From: Nitrospirota bacterium
GTDB lineage: Bacteria > Nitrospirota > CAKKRA01 > 9FT-COMBO-42-15
DNA length: 7,619 nucleotides
NCBI GenBank assembly: GCA_016195585.1
Contig: JACPZJ010000191.1
Coordinates: 1-7,619 of the forward strand
Reading direction: 5' to 3'
Shown here: in pieces, positions 1-6,068 of the stretch
Layout: every line of letters begins with the position of its first letter
How positions within the stretch are numbered: position 1 is the first letter of the stretch
Program-made: the position numbers and the translations under genes
The notes under the pieces: generated by a model
Told to the model about the DNA's origin: nothing
Seen by the model: the letters and a program-made list of their open reading frames with translations, nothing else
Databases searched by the model: none

Positions 1-1
1 G

Positions 2-1006
2 GCATCCATATTAAGGGAGGAGCATATAGAAAGGCTGAAACAGAGATGCAAGGATATTGATGTTGAGATATATGCAGGTGTGGAGGGCATGATTAAGGCA
101 GCCGCTGATGATGATGCTGATATGGTTGTATCAGCCATTGTAGGCGCAGCAGGCCTTATACCAACTGTTGCTGCCATCCGCGCAGGCAAGGACATTGCCC
201 TTGCAAATAAAGAGACAATGGTTATGGCAGGCGAAATAGTTACAAAGGAGGCAGAAAAAAAGGGCATAAAGATACTGCCTGTAGACAGCGAACACAGCGC
301 TATTATACAGTCCCTCGCAGGTTATAAAAGGGACGGTGTAAAGAGATTGATACTGACTGCCTCTGGCGGCCCGTTTTATGATATGCCTGCCTCAAAAAGT
401 AGATGGATAAAACCAAGGGATGCGCTGAGGCATCCAAACTGGAAGATGGGCCGGAAGATTACTATAGATTCAGCAACCCTTATGAACAAGGGGCTTGAGG
501 TGATAGAGGCAAGATGGCTCTTTGATATGCCTGCTGAAAGGATTGATGTATTAATTCATCCTGAAAGTATTGTCCATTCTATGGTAGAATATATAGATGG
601 GTCAGTTATTGCCCAGCTCGGTGTGCCTGATATGAGGATACCTATTACCTATGCCTTAAGTTATCCTGAACGTTTAAATGGCGGCTTCCCTTCCCTTGAC
701 CTTGCAAAGGTAGGGAGCCTTACATTTAAAAGGCCTGATACAAAGAGGTTCCCATGCCTGTCTTATGCATACGAGGCATTAAGGATTGGAGGCACAATGC
801 CTGCTGTCCTGAATGCTGCAAATGAGGCGGCAGCGAGGGCATTTTTAAGGGAAGAGATAGGGTTCCTTGACATACCAAAGGTTATAAAAAGGGTAATGAA
901 AGGACACACCAGGCAGGATATTGCAACTATAGAAGATGTGCTCCTTGCAGACCGATGGGCGCGGGAGCATGCAGAGAATCTAATTAAGAGGGGTTTAAAA
1001 AGATGA
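2..1006 (+). CDS. dxr: 1-deoxy-D-xylulose 5-phosphate reductoisomerase (5'-truncated)
   Basis: DXR (IspC) converts 1-deoxy-D-xylulose 5-phosphate to 2-C-methyl-D-erythritol 4-phosphate with NADPH and a divalent metal, the committed step of the cytosolic MEP isoprenoid pathway. The frame is open from base 2, giving 334 residues. The family is about 385-400 residues long, so roughly 50-60 N-terminal residues, including the GSTGSIG nucleotide-binding loop, lie outside the window. Visible family signatures are SAIVGAAGL, ALANKE, the metal-binding LPVDSEHSA (275-301), ASGGPF, HPNWKMGRK, DSATLMNKGLE, EARWLF and HPESIVHSMV, then LNAANEAA near the C-terminus. A GTG at 80 is only an internal Val codon, not the start, because homology continues upstream of it. 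The stop overlaps the rseP start by four bases (ATGA), so the two are probably translationally coupled. No frameshift or missing key residue is seen. Confidence 0.97.
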   Translation, partial: ASILREEHIERLKQRCKDIDVEIYAGVEGMIKAAADDDADMVVSAIVGAAGLIPTVAAIRAGKDIALANKETMVMAGEIVTKEAEKKGIKILPVDSEHSAIIQSLAGYKRDGVKRLILTASGGPFYDMPASKSRWIKPRDALRHPNWKMGRKITIDSATLMNKGLEVIEARWLFDMPAERIDVLIHPESIVHSMVEYIDGSVIAQLGVPDMRIPITYALSYPERLNGGFPSLDLAKVGSLTFKRPDTKRFPCLSYAYEALRIGGTMPAVLNAANEAAARAFLREEIGFLDIPKVIKRVMKGHTRQDIATIEDVLLADRWAREHAENLIKRGLKR

Positions 1007-2121
1007 CAACATTAGCATCAATAGTTATTGTATTGGGTGTATTGATCTTTGTCCATGAGCTCGGCCATTTTCTTTTTGCAAAGTGGATGGGGGTTGGCGT
1101 ATTAAAATTTTCCATGGGCCTCGGGCCAAAGCTGATAGGCTGGAAATGGGGAGAGACAGAGTATGTAATCTCCGTGATTCCATTTGGCGGTTTTGTCAAG
1201 ATGGTCGGTCAGGAGGACCTGAAGGTTCAAAGCCCTGATGAGATAAAGGAGGAGGATAAAGAGAAGTCATTCCTTCACAAGGGCCCGTTAAAGAGGAGCG
1301 CTATTGTTGCAGCAGGCCCGGCATTTAACTTCTTCCTTGCCTTTGTATTGTTTACCGCCATTGTAATTGCAGACGGTATTCATATAAACATCCCCCAGTT
1401 AGGAGAGATAGCAGAGAACTCACCTGCTGCTGCGGCAGGTTTCATAAAGGACGACAGGGTTGTATCCATAAACGGAAAGCTGATAAAATCATGGGATGAG
1501 ATGGTGGAGATCGTGAGAGAAAGCTCAGGCAAAAGGCTCATGTTTATTGTGGAACGGGAGGGGAAGCAGGTTGAAATTTCTGCTACGCCTGAGACTAAAA
1601 AGACCAAGACCATTCTCGGTGAAGAGATAGCGGTAGGCCAGATAGGGGTAATGAATGCGGGCAAGGTTATTGCAGAAAAGGTCAATCCTGTGTATGCAGT
1701 ATATTACGGCGCACTTGAGACATGGAGGTGGTCAAGCTTTATAGTCATGGGCATAATAAAGATGTTTCAGGGTGTGGTCTCTCTAAAGGAGATAGGCGGT
1801 CCCATGCTCCTTGCTGATATGGCAGGAAAGGCTGCTGACGCAGGTGTTCTGAATCTCCTCATGTTCATCTCCATTGTCAGCATAAACCTTGGAATTATAA
1901 ACCTCCTTCCAGTCCCTGTGCTTGACGGCGGGCACCTCCTCTTTTTTGCCATTGAAGGCATAATAGGAAAGCCGTTAGACCAGAGGAAGATGGAGATTGC
2001 ACAGTGGATAGGCATGGGTATTCTCGGCTTGTTAATGGCCTTTGCCATTATTAACGACGCAATGCGGTATTCTGATGGCATCCTGAATTTTTTTAGAAAG
2101 ATTATAGGTTATTCAGTGTAG
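1003..2121 (+). CDS. rseP: RIP metalloprotease, site-2 protease family
   Basis: This is an inner-membrane zinc site-2 protease of the RseP/YaeL family. It cleaves transmembrane segments of substrates such as anti-sigma factors and signal-peptide remnants. The 372-residue protein shows HELGH (residues 18-22) in the first membrane helix, the PFGGFVKM loop, a second hydrophobic stretch starting with AAGPAFNF (about 103-120), one PDZ domain (about 134-196), and NLLPVPVLDGG with the third zinc ligand Asp308. A final helix lies near 336-353. E. coli RseP is about 450 residues with two PDZ domains. The shorter one-PDZ form is common in other bacteria, so this is not a truncation. The ATG lies 9 bases after AAGAGGGG (986-993) and overlaps the dxr stop. 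The next gene, ispG, starts 3 bases after its stop. The dxr-rseP pairing is a classic arrangement. The natural substrate here is unknown. Confidence 0.96.
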   Translation: MTTLASIVIVLGVLIFVHELGHFLFAKWMGVGVLKFSMGLGPKLIGWKWGETEYVISVIPFGGFVKMVGQEDLKVQSPDEIKEEDKEKSFLHKGPLKRSAIVAAGPAFNFFLAFVLFTAIVIADGIHINIPQLGEIAENSPAAAAGFIKDDRVVSINGKLIKSWDEMVEIVRESSGKRLMFIVEREGKQVEISATPETKKTKTILGEEIAVGQIGVMNAGKVIAEKVNPVYAVYYGALETWRWSSFIVMGIIKMFQGVVSLKEIGGPMLLADMAGKAADAGVLNLLMFISIVSINLGIINLLPVPVLDGGHLLFFAIEGIIGKPLDQRKMEIAQWIGMGILGLLMAFAIINDAMRYSDGILNFFRKIIGYSV

Positions 2122-2124
2122 GCC

Positions 2125-3189
2125 ATGTTCATCAATAGAAAAAAAACTCGCCAGATAAAGGTTGGCTCTGTGCCGGTTGGCGGCAATGCGCCCATCTCTG
2201 TCCAGTCCATGACAAATACAGATACGAGGGATGTGGATGCAACAGTCAGCCAGATAAAGAGGCTTGAGGATGCAGGGTGTGAGATAATCCGTGTAGCAGC
2301 GCCGGATAAGACTGCGGCAGAGGCGCTCAGCGCAATAAAAAAACAGATAAAGATACCGCTGATTGCAGATATACATTTTGACCACCGCCTTGCATTAAAG
2401 GCAATAGAGCAGGGTGTTGATGGACTGAGGATAAATCCCGGAAATATTGGAGACAAGAAAAAGATAGAGGCAGTGGTCTCTGCCTGCAAAGATAAAGGGA
2501 TTCCAATACGAATCGGCGTTAATGCAGGCTCACTTGAAAAGGATCTCCTGAAAAAATACGGCCACCCAACACCTGCTGCAATGGTAGAGTCTGCCCTGAG
2601 GCATATCAGGATACTTGAAGGCAATAACTTTTTTAATATAAAGGTCTCGCTTAAGGCGTCCAGTGTGATAAATACAATTGAGGCCTACCGCTTAATCTCC
2701 AAAAAGGTAGATTACCCGCTTCATATAGGCATCTCAGAGGCAGGGCCTCTGTTTTCAGGCACAATAAAATCTGCTGTCGGCCTCGGCATACTTCTTTCAG
2801 AAGGGATTGGCGATACCATCCGTATCTCGCTCACAGCAGACCCTGTAAAAGAGGTGGAGGCGGCATATGAGATATTAAAATCCCTCGGCCTCCGCAAGAG
2901 GGGTATAAATATTATCTCCTGCCCTACCTGCGGCAGGCTTGAGATAGATGTGATAAAACTCGCCTCAGAGGTAGAGCAGAGGCTGTCGCATATAAAAGAG
3001 CCGATTGATATCTCTGTGCTCGGCTGTGTTGTAAACGGCATCGGCGAGGGCAGGGAGGCTGATATCGGCATTGCAGGCGGCAGGGGCATCGGCATAGTAT
3101 TCAAGCATGGCAAGGTAATGAAAAAGGTAAAGGAGAAAGACCTTGCAGACCTCCTTGTAACTGAAGTGAAGGAGATGATAAGGAAATAA
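2125..3189 (+). CDS. ispG: 4-hydroxy-3-methylbut-2-enyl diphosphate synthase (flavodoxin/ferredoxin-dependent)
   Basis: IspG (GcpE) reductively opens methylerythritol cyclodiphosphate to HMBPP, the penultimate MEP-pathway step. It uses a [4Fe-4S] cluster and electrons from flavodoxin or ferredoxin. The 354-residue length fits the compact bacterial form. The N-terminal TIM-barrel part has VGGNAPISVQSMTNTDT, PLIADIHFDHR, LRINPGNIG and IRIGVNAGSLE. The C-terminal cluster domain has CPTC (Cys266, Cys269), then GCVVNGIGEG with Cys301 and Glu308. This matches the three-Cys-plus-Glu ligand set known from E. coli (270/273/305/312). The start has no clear Shine-Dalgarno but lies only 3 bases after the rseP stop, suggesting re-initiation. 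Its TAA overlaps the ATG of the following selenoprotein gene by one base (TAATG). Two MEP-pathway genes in one run suggest co-expression. Confidence 0.97.
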   Translation: MFINRKKTRQIKVGSVPVGGNAPISVQSMTNTDTRDVDATVSQIKRLEDAGCEIIRVAAPDKTAAEALSAIKKQIKIPLIADIHFDHRLALKAIEQGVDGLRINPGNIGDKKKIEAVVSACKDKGIPIRIGVNAGSLEKDLLKKYGHPTPAAMVESALRHIRILEGNNFFNIKVSLKASSVINTIEAYRLISKKVDYPLHIGISEAGPLFSGTIKSAVGLGILLSEGIGDTIRISLTADPVKEVEAAYEILKSLGLRKRGINIISCPTCGRLEIDVIKLASEVEQRLSHIKEPIDISVLGCVVNGIGEGREADIGIAGGRGIGIVFKHGKVMKKVKEKDLADLLVTEVKEMIRK

Positions 3190-3986
3190 TGGGAAGGATA
3201 AAGAACAGGCTATTAGCAAAAATATTTACAAGATTTCCCTTTTTGCTAAGGGGGTATTTTCAAAGGAGAGGGTTAAGGGGCGACAGCGCGATCCCCTGGA
3301 CGCCCCTTAAAAAGGATTTAAGGGATTGCAAGGTTGCAATTGTTACAACAGCAGGCGTCCATCTGAAAAGCCAGCAGCCTTTTGACATGAAGGACAAGAA
3401 GGGTGATCCATCATTCAGGGAGATACCGGCCAACATCCCAACCTCAGAGCTGATGATAACCCATGACTACTATGATCATAAGGATGCGGATAAGGATATA
3501 AATATCGTCTTTCCAATAGACCGCCTTAAAGAGATGAGGGAGGCAGGCGAGATAAAGGCTGTAGCTGATATAAACATTGGCTTTATGGGCCATATAGATG
3601 ACCGGCTCCTTTCAGTTCTTATAAACAAAACAGCGCCTGAAGCAGGAAAAAGGCTGAAGGCGCAGGGGATTGATATTGTAATTCTCACACCCGGCTGAGG
3701 CATGTGCAATCGGTCAGTGGCGCTGATCCAGAGGGAGATAGAAAAGATAGGGATTTCAACAATAGGCATCTCTATTGTCAGAAGGTTTACAGAGGAGATA
3801 AGGCCGCCGAGGGCCGTGTTTTTAAAATGGCCGCTCGGCCATCCGCTGGGCGAGCCGTTTAAGGCAAGACAGCATACAACAATCCTGCGAAGGTCATTCA
3901 ATGCCATTAAGGAGATTAAGGAACCGGGCGCTATTATAGATCTGCCATATAAATGGAAGAGCAAGGATTGGGAAGATCAGAGTTAA
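3189..3986 (+). CDS. GrdB/PrdB-family selenoprotein (glycine/betaine/sarcosine reductase selenoprotein B-like), in-frame UGA read as Sec
   Basis: The reading frame has one in-frame TGA (3696-3698). Read through, it gives 265 residues with Sec at 170. Family features run on both sides of the TGA in one frame: VAIVTTAGVHL, a PFD...GDPSFREIP segment, FPIDRLKEM, the GFMGHIDD region and VILTPG before it; GMCNRSVALIQREIE, IGISIVRRFTEEIRPPRAVFL and PLGHPLGEP after it. The motif is U-G-M-C (Sec170, Cys173), a redox pair. From memory, non-Sec relatives have CxxC here (for example TPVCPLCTRTV). At this length it is closer to PrdB and short GrdB-like proteins than to full GrdB (over 400 residues). No GrdA, GrdC, GrdD or GrdE partner is present, so glycine reductase activity should not be assumed; substrate unknown, probably a cytosolic redox protein. 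The ATG overlaps the ispG stop, with AAGGA (3180-3184) rather close. The alternative is two separate genes, but the ATG at 3702 lacks a ribosome site and would start mid-motif. Confidence 0.9.
3696..3698 (+). other. UGA selenocysteine codon (recoded stop)
   Basis: This TGA is in the same frame as both the upstream segment (from 3189) and the downstream segment (to 3986). It encodes residue 170 in ...LTPG-U-GMCNRS.... It sits at the first position of the UxxC motif of the GrdB-like family, where Cys or Sec is expected. A hairpin follows at suitable spacing. Recoding requires SelA, SelB, SelC and SelD elsewhere in the genome, which cannot be seen here. Confidence 0.88.
3712..3728 (+). promoter_or_regulatory. 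Bacterial SECIS-like hairpin
   Basis: GGUCAG (3712-3717) pairs completely with CUGAUC (3723-3728), with one G-U pair, around a five-base loop UGGCG (3718-3722). The loop begins 19 bases after the UGA. It has G at its second and third positions, matching the bacterial pattern of a short apical loop with an early G about 16-37 bases after the UGA. A U-A pair (3710/3730) can stack below a C-C mismatch. The inferred role is to bind SelB charged with Sec-tRNA and GTP. The stem is only 6 bp and no folding energy was computed. Confidence 0.65.
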
Positions 3987-3990
3987 TGGA

Positions 3991-4878
3991 ATGGACATAC
4001 ATCATCTGAGGGTCTTTGTATCAGTATTTAAAAACAGGGGCTTTTCTAAGGCATCAGAGGAACTTCATCTCACACAACCGACCATCAGCGATCACATCAG
4101 GACATTAGAGGACGAATTAAATTGCAAACTCTTTGACAGGCTCGGCAGGACGATCATCCCCACATCGGCAGCAGACATCTTATACAGCCATGCCATAGAG
4201 GTCATAGAAAATGCCGCTGCCCTCAAAGAGGCAGTCCGCTTTGTTAAAAAAGAAATCTCAGGCAAATTAATTATCGGGGCAAGCAACATACCCGGCACAT
4301 ATCTCCTTCCATCACTTATTTCAGGCTTTCAGAAAAGACACCCCTCTGTTTCTTTTGAGGCAGCAATCTCTGACTCAAAGATAATCGCAGATAGGATTCT
4401 AAGGCATGAGATACTTCTGGGCATTGTCGGCGCCGCATTTAGCAAAGAACAGATAAGTTACACCCCATTTATGGAGGATGAGCTAATTGTTGTATCTTCA
4501 CCCTCTTTTATAAAGGCAGCAAAAATTACAATGAAAGATCTTGTAAAATATCCGATGATCCTGCGGGAAGAGGGTTCAGGCACACGAAGGGAAACCGAAA
4601 AAATACTGGAGGGCAAAGGGGTCGGCCTTGAGGGCATAAAGATTGCAGGCACATTTGGCTCTACAGATGCAGTGAAGCAGGCTGTAAAGGCAGGGCTTGG
4701 CATTGCAATCCTGTCAAGGCTGTCTGTAATAGATGAACTAAGGCACGGTATACTTAAGGAGATAAAGATAAAAGATACAACAATGAAACGGATGTTCTGG
4801 ATAGCAACACATAAGAAAAGGAGCCTCCCGCCTGCGCACACCATGTTTTTAGAATATATTAAATCCCAACCCCTATAA
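3991..4878 (+). CDS. LysR-type transcriptional regulator, resembling the selenium-metabolism-associated subgroup
   Basis: This 295-residue DNA-binding regulator has the standard LysR layout. An N-terminal winged helix-turn-helix spans about residues 3-62 (FSKASEELHLTQPTISDHIR, then LEDELNCKLFDRLGR). A linker helix follows, then a periplasmic-binding-protein-like effector domain from about 90 (GKLIIGASNIPGTYLLPSLI ... HEILLGIVGA ... REEGSGTRRETE ... GLGIAILSRL). The SNIPGTYLLP and LGIVGA segments and the neighbouring selenoprotein gene recall the LysR group that NCBI annotation labels selenium metabolism-associated; that assignment is from memory. It starts 4 bases after the selenoprotein stop with only a weak ribosome site, so it is probably coupled to it. 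A perfect LysR-box dyad lies 15-29 bases after its stop, in front of the transglutaminase gene, making that gene a candidate target. The effector is unknown. Confidence 0.93.
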   Translation: MDIHHLRVFVSVFKNRGFSKASEELHLTQPTISDHIRTLEDELNCKLFDRLGRTIIPTSAADILYSHAIEVIENAAALKEAVRFVKKEISGKLIIGASNIPGTYLLPSLISGFQKRHPSVSFEAAISDSKIIADRILRHEILLGIVGAAFSKEQISYTPFMEDELIVVSSPSFIKAAKITMKDLVKYPMILREEGSGTRRETEKILEGKGVGLEGIKIAGTFGSTDAVKQAVKAGLGIAILSRLSVIDELRHGILKEIKIKDTTMKRMFWIATHKKRSLPPAHTMFLEYIKSQPL

Positions 4879-4892
4879 ATGCCTTGCTAATC

Positions 4893-4907
4893 ATAGGAAT
4901 TTCCTAT
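4893..4907 (+). promoter_or_regulatory. LysR-box dyad (candidate operator)
   Basis: ATAGGAA-T-TTCCTAT is a perfect inverted repeat with 7-base arms around one central base. Its core TAGGAATTTCCTA has exactly the T-N11-A form of LysR-family boxes (T at 4894, A at 4906). It ends one base before the -35 hexamer of the next promoter. A LysR gene ends 14 bases upstream, so that protein is the obvious candidate binder, though no binding is shown. Confidence 0.6.
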
Positions 4908-4936
4908 TTGACATATTAGTCATACCTATATAAAAT
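4908..4936 (+). promoter_or_regulatory. Sigma70-type promoter for the transglutaminase-like gene
   Basis: A perfect TTGACA -35 (4908-4913), a 17-base spacer and TAAAAT as -10 (4931-4936, five of six consensus bases) make a strong housekeeping-type promoter. Transcription should start near 4943, giving a leader of about 40 bases. It abuts the LysR-box dyad upstream, and a palindrome covers its -10 and start region, so it is probably regulated. Confidence 0.75.
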
Positions 4937-4951
4937 AGGCCTATATAAAAT
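4925..4951 (+). repeat. 12-base direct repeat with nested ATAGGCCTAT palindrome
   Basis: CCTATATAAAAT occurs exactly twice (4925-4936 and 4940-4951), separated by AGG, a 15-base period. The junction forms a perfect 10-base palindrome ATAGGCCTAT (4935-4944) over the -10 and expected start point. Together with the upstream dyad this gives five ATAGG/CCTAT half-sites within 52 bases. A bound protein here would be placed to block or modulate initiation. Confidence 0.6.
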
Positions 4952-4966
4952 CCTTAGCAAAAAGAT

Positions 4967-4975
4967 AAAGGAGGT
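4967..4975 (+). promoter_or_regulatory. Strong Shine-Dalgarno for the transglutaminase-like gene
   Basis: AAAGGAGGT is a near-complete anti-16S match, ending 8 bases before the ATG at 4984. It is by far the best ribosome site in the window. It fixes the start at 4984 over the internal ATG at 5002. Confidence 0.85.
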
Positions 4976-4983
4976 AAGAACAA

Positions 4984-6009
4984 ATGCGCCAGTTTAATAG
5001 CATGTTTTATATTGCCTTAATCATCAGCCTTAGCCTTTTATTTCCCATTAATTATTCCTATGCAAAAGAAAGAAAGGTAAGTGTCACGGTTGAGGTTAAT
5101 CTTAATGCGCCTGATGATGCAAGGCATGTAAGGCTTTGGATCCCTTATCCAATGTCCGATAATAATCAGGATGTAACAGATGTAAACATTAACGGCAACT
5201 TTTCTGATATGAAGATATTGAGGGAGGGGAATTACGGCAATAATGCCCTGTATGTGGAATGGAGGGAGCCGAATCAAAAGAGGAGCATAAAATATTCCTT
5301 TAATGTGCGGCGCACGGAGCTGGTTACAAAGGAATTTACTAAAAGGGAGGTTCCATTTTCAAAAGAGGAATTTAATAAATATCTTGAACCAACGCGTCTT
5401 GTTACTACAGATGGCAAGGTAAAGGAATATGCAGAGAAGATCACAAAAGGCAGGAAAGGGACGCTCGCAAAGGCGAGGGCAGTATACGACTGGGTTGCTG
5501 AGAATATGAAACGCGATCCAGATGTTAGGGGATGTGGATTCGGCGAGGTGGAAAAACTCCTTGAAACCATGAGTGGAAAATGTATGGATATACATTCGGT
5601 TTTTGTCGCCCTTATGCGGGCATCTGGCATACCTGCAAGGGAGGTTACGGGCATCCGTATACCACAGGGCAAAGAAGGCAGCATGACAGCAGCCCAGCAC
5701 TGCTGGGCAGAGTTTTATCTCCACGGATATGGCTGGGTAATCGTTGATCCTGCTGATGTTGCTAAGGCGAGGCTTGAAAAGCAGCTTACTAATGAGCAGT
5801 TAAAACCATACAGGGAATACTACTTTGGCGCTGTGGATGAAAACAGGATAGCTGTTGGTCTTGGAAGGGATATCATGCTTAATCCACCCCAGAGCGGAGA
5901 GCCATTAAACTACTTTATGTATCCCTATGCAGAGGCAGATGGGGTAGCATTAAACGAAGATTTATTTGGATACAACCTCGGCTATAAGATAACATTCCGG
6001 GAGCTGTAA
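4984..6009 (+). CDS. Exported transglutaminase-like domain protein
   Basis: This 341-residue protein begins with a signal peptide: a short positive start, a hydrophobic core at about residues 8-22 and a likely cleavage after YSYA (Ala27). It should act outside the cytoplasm, in the periplasm if the cell is Gram-negative. An N-terminal beta-rich region (about 30-125) with LWIPYP precedes a transglutaminase/papain-like core. The core has VYDWVAENM, then SGKCMDIHSVFVALMRASGIPAR with Cys200, QHCWAEFYLHGYGW with His239, and VDPAD with Asp255, an intact Cys-His-Asp triad. Bacterial relatives are mostly thought to be cysteine proteases or peptidoglycan/protein-processing enzymes; the substrate here is unknown. 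It has its own promoter, ribosome site and downstream hairpin, so it looks monocistronic. The LysR-box-like dyad in front suggests control by the preceding regulator. No lipobox is present. Confidence 0.9.
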   Translation: MRQFNSMFYIALIISLSLLFPINYSYAKERKVSVTVEVNLNAPDDARHVRLWIPYPMSDNNQDVTDVNINGNFSDMKILREGNYGNNALYVEWREPNQKRSIKYSFNVRRTELVTKEFTKREVPFSKEEFNKYLEPTRLVTTDGKVKEYAEKITKGRKGTLAKARAVYDWVAENMKRDPDVRGCGFGEVEKLLETMSGKCMDIHSVFVALMRASGIPAREVTGIRIPQGKEGSMTAAQHCWAEFYLHGYGWVIVDPADVAKARLEKQLTNEQLKPYREYYFGAVDENRIAVGLGRDIMLNPPQSGEPLNYFMYPYAEADGVALNEDLFGYNLGYKITFREL

Positions 6010-6019
6010 ACAGCTCCCG
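5998..6019 (+). terminator. 9-bp hairpin spanning the transglutaminase stop (candidate terminator)
   Basis: CGGGAGCTG (5998-6006) and CAGCTCCCG (6011-6019) form a perfect 9-bp GC-rich stem around a TAAA loop containing the stop codon (6007-6009). The downstream tract (6020-6033) is all pyrimidine but C-rich rather than a U run, so it is not a canonical intrinsic terminator. It may act as a weak or Rho-assisted terminator or a 3'-end stabiliser. Confidence 0.55.
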
Positions 6020-6031
6020 CCTCCTCTCCTC

Positions 6032-6060
6032 TTGAAAGACTATTCAGTTTATGATATAAC
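6032..6060 (+). promoter_or_regulatory. Extended -10 sigma70-type promoter for proS
   Basis: TTGAAA (6032-6037), a 17-base spacer and TATAAC (6055-6060) match the housekeeping consensus at five of six bases each. TG at 6052-6053 adds an extended -10 (TGA-TATAAC). The -10 ends 8 bases before the proS ATG, so transcription should begin at about 6066-6069, leaving essentially no leader. Confidence 0.7.
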
Positions 6061-6068
6061 CTTACCTC

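Noticed and set aside
1380..1685. Minus-strand open frame inside rseP, and similar minus-strand frames throughout the window
   Set aside because: They lie opposite well-supported genes, have no recognisable motifs, and no minus-strand gene in the window has independent support.
1003..2121. rseP as a truncated gene because it has one PDZ domain and 372 residues
   Set aside because: Single-PDZ site-2 proteases of this length are ordinary in many bacteria, and all catalytic motifs and the C-terminal helix are present.
3702..3986. Separate 94-residue gene starting at ATG 3702
   Set aside because: It has no ribosome site, begins inside the UxxC motif and is the exact in-frame continuation of the GrdB-like protein, so it is the C-terminal part after the Sec codon.
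4893..4910. The ATAGG...CCTATTT dyad as an intrinsic terminator of the lysR operon
   Set aside because: As RNA only about 5 weak pairs can form around AATTT, with just three U residues after. The T-N11-A form next to the -35 fits an operator better.
4884..4960. Inverted pair TTGCTAA (4884-4890) and TTAGCAA (4954-4960) flanking the control region
   Set aside because: The match is perfect, but the arms are only 7 AT-rich bases, 63 bases apart, and the inner repeats are not symmetric about the same centre. Chance is likely, so it is not called as an element.
6020..6025. CCTCCT in the 3' region of the transglutaminase transcript, complementary to its own AGGAGG ribosome site
   Set aside because: Six bases of complementarity to a consensus Shine-Dalgarno is expected by chance in a pyrimidine tract, and nothing else supports a long-range interaction.
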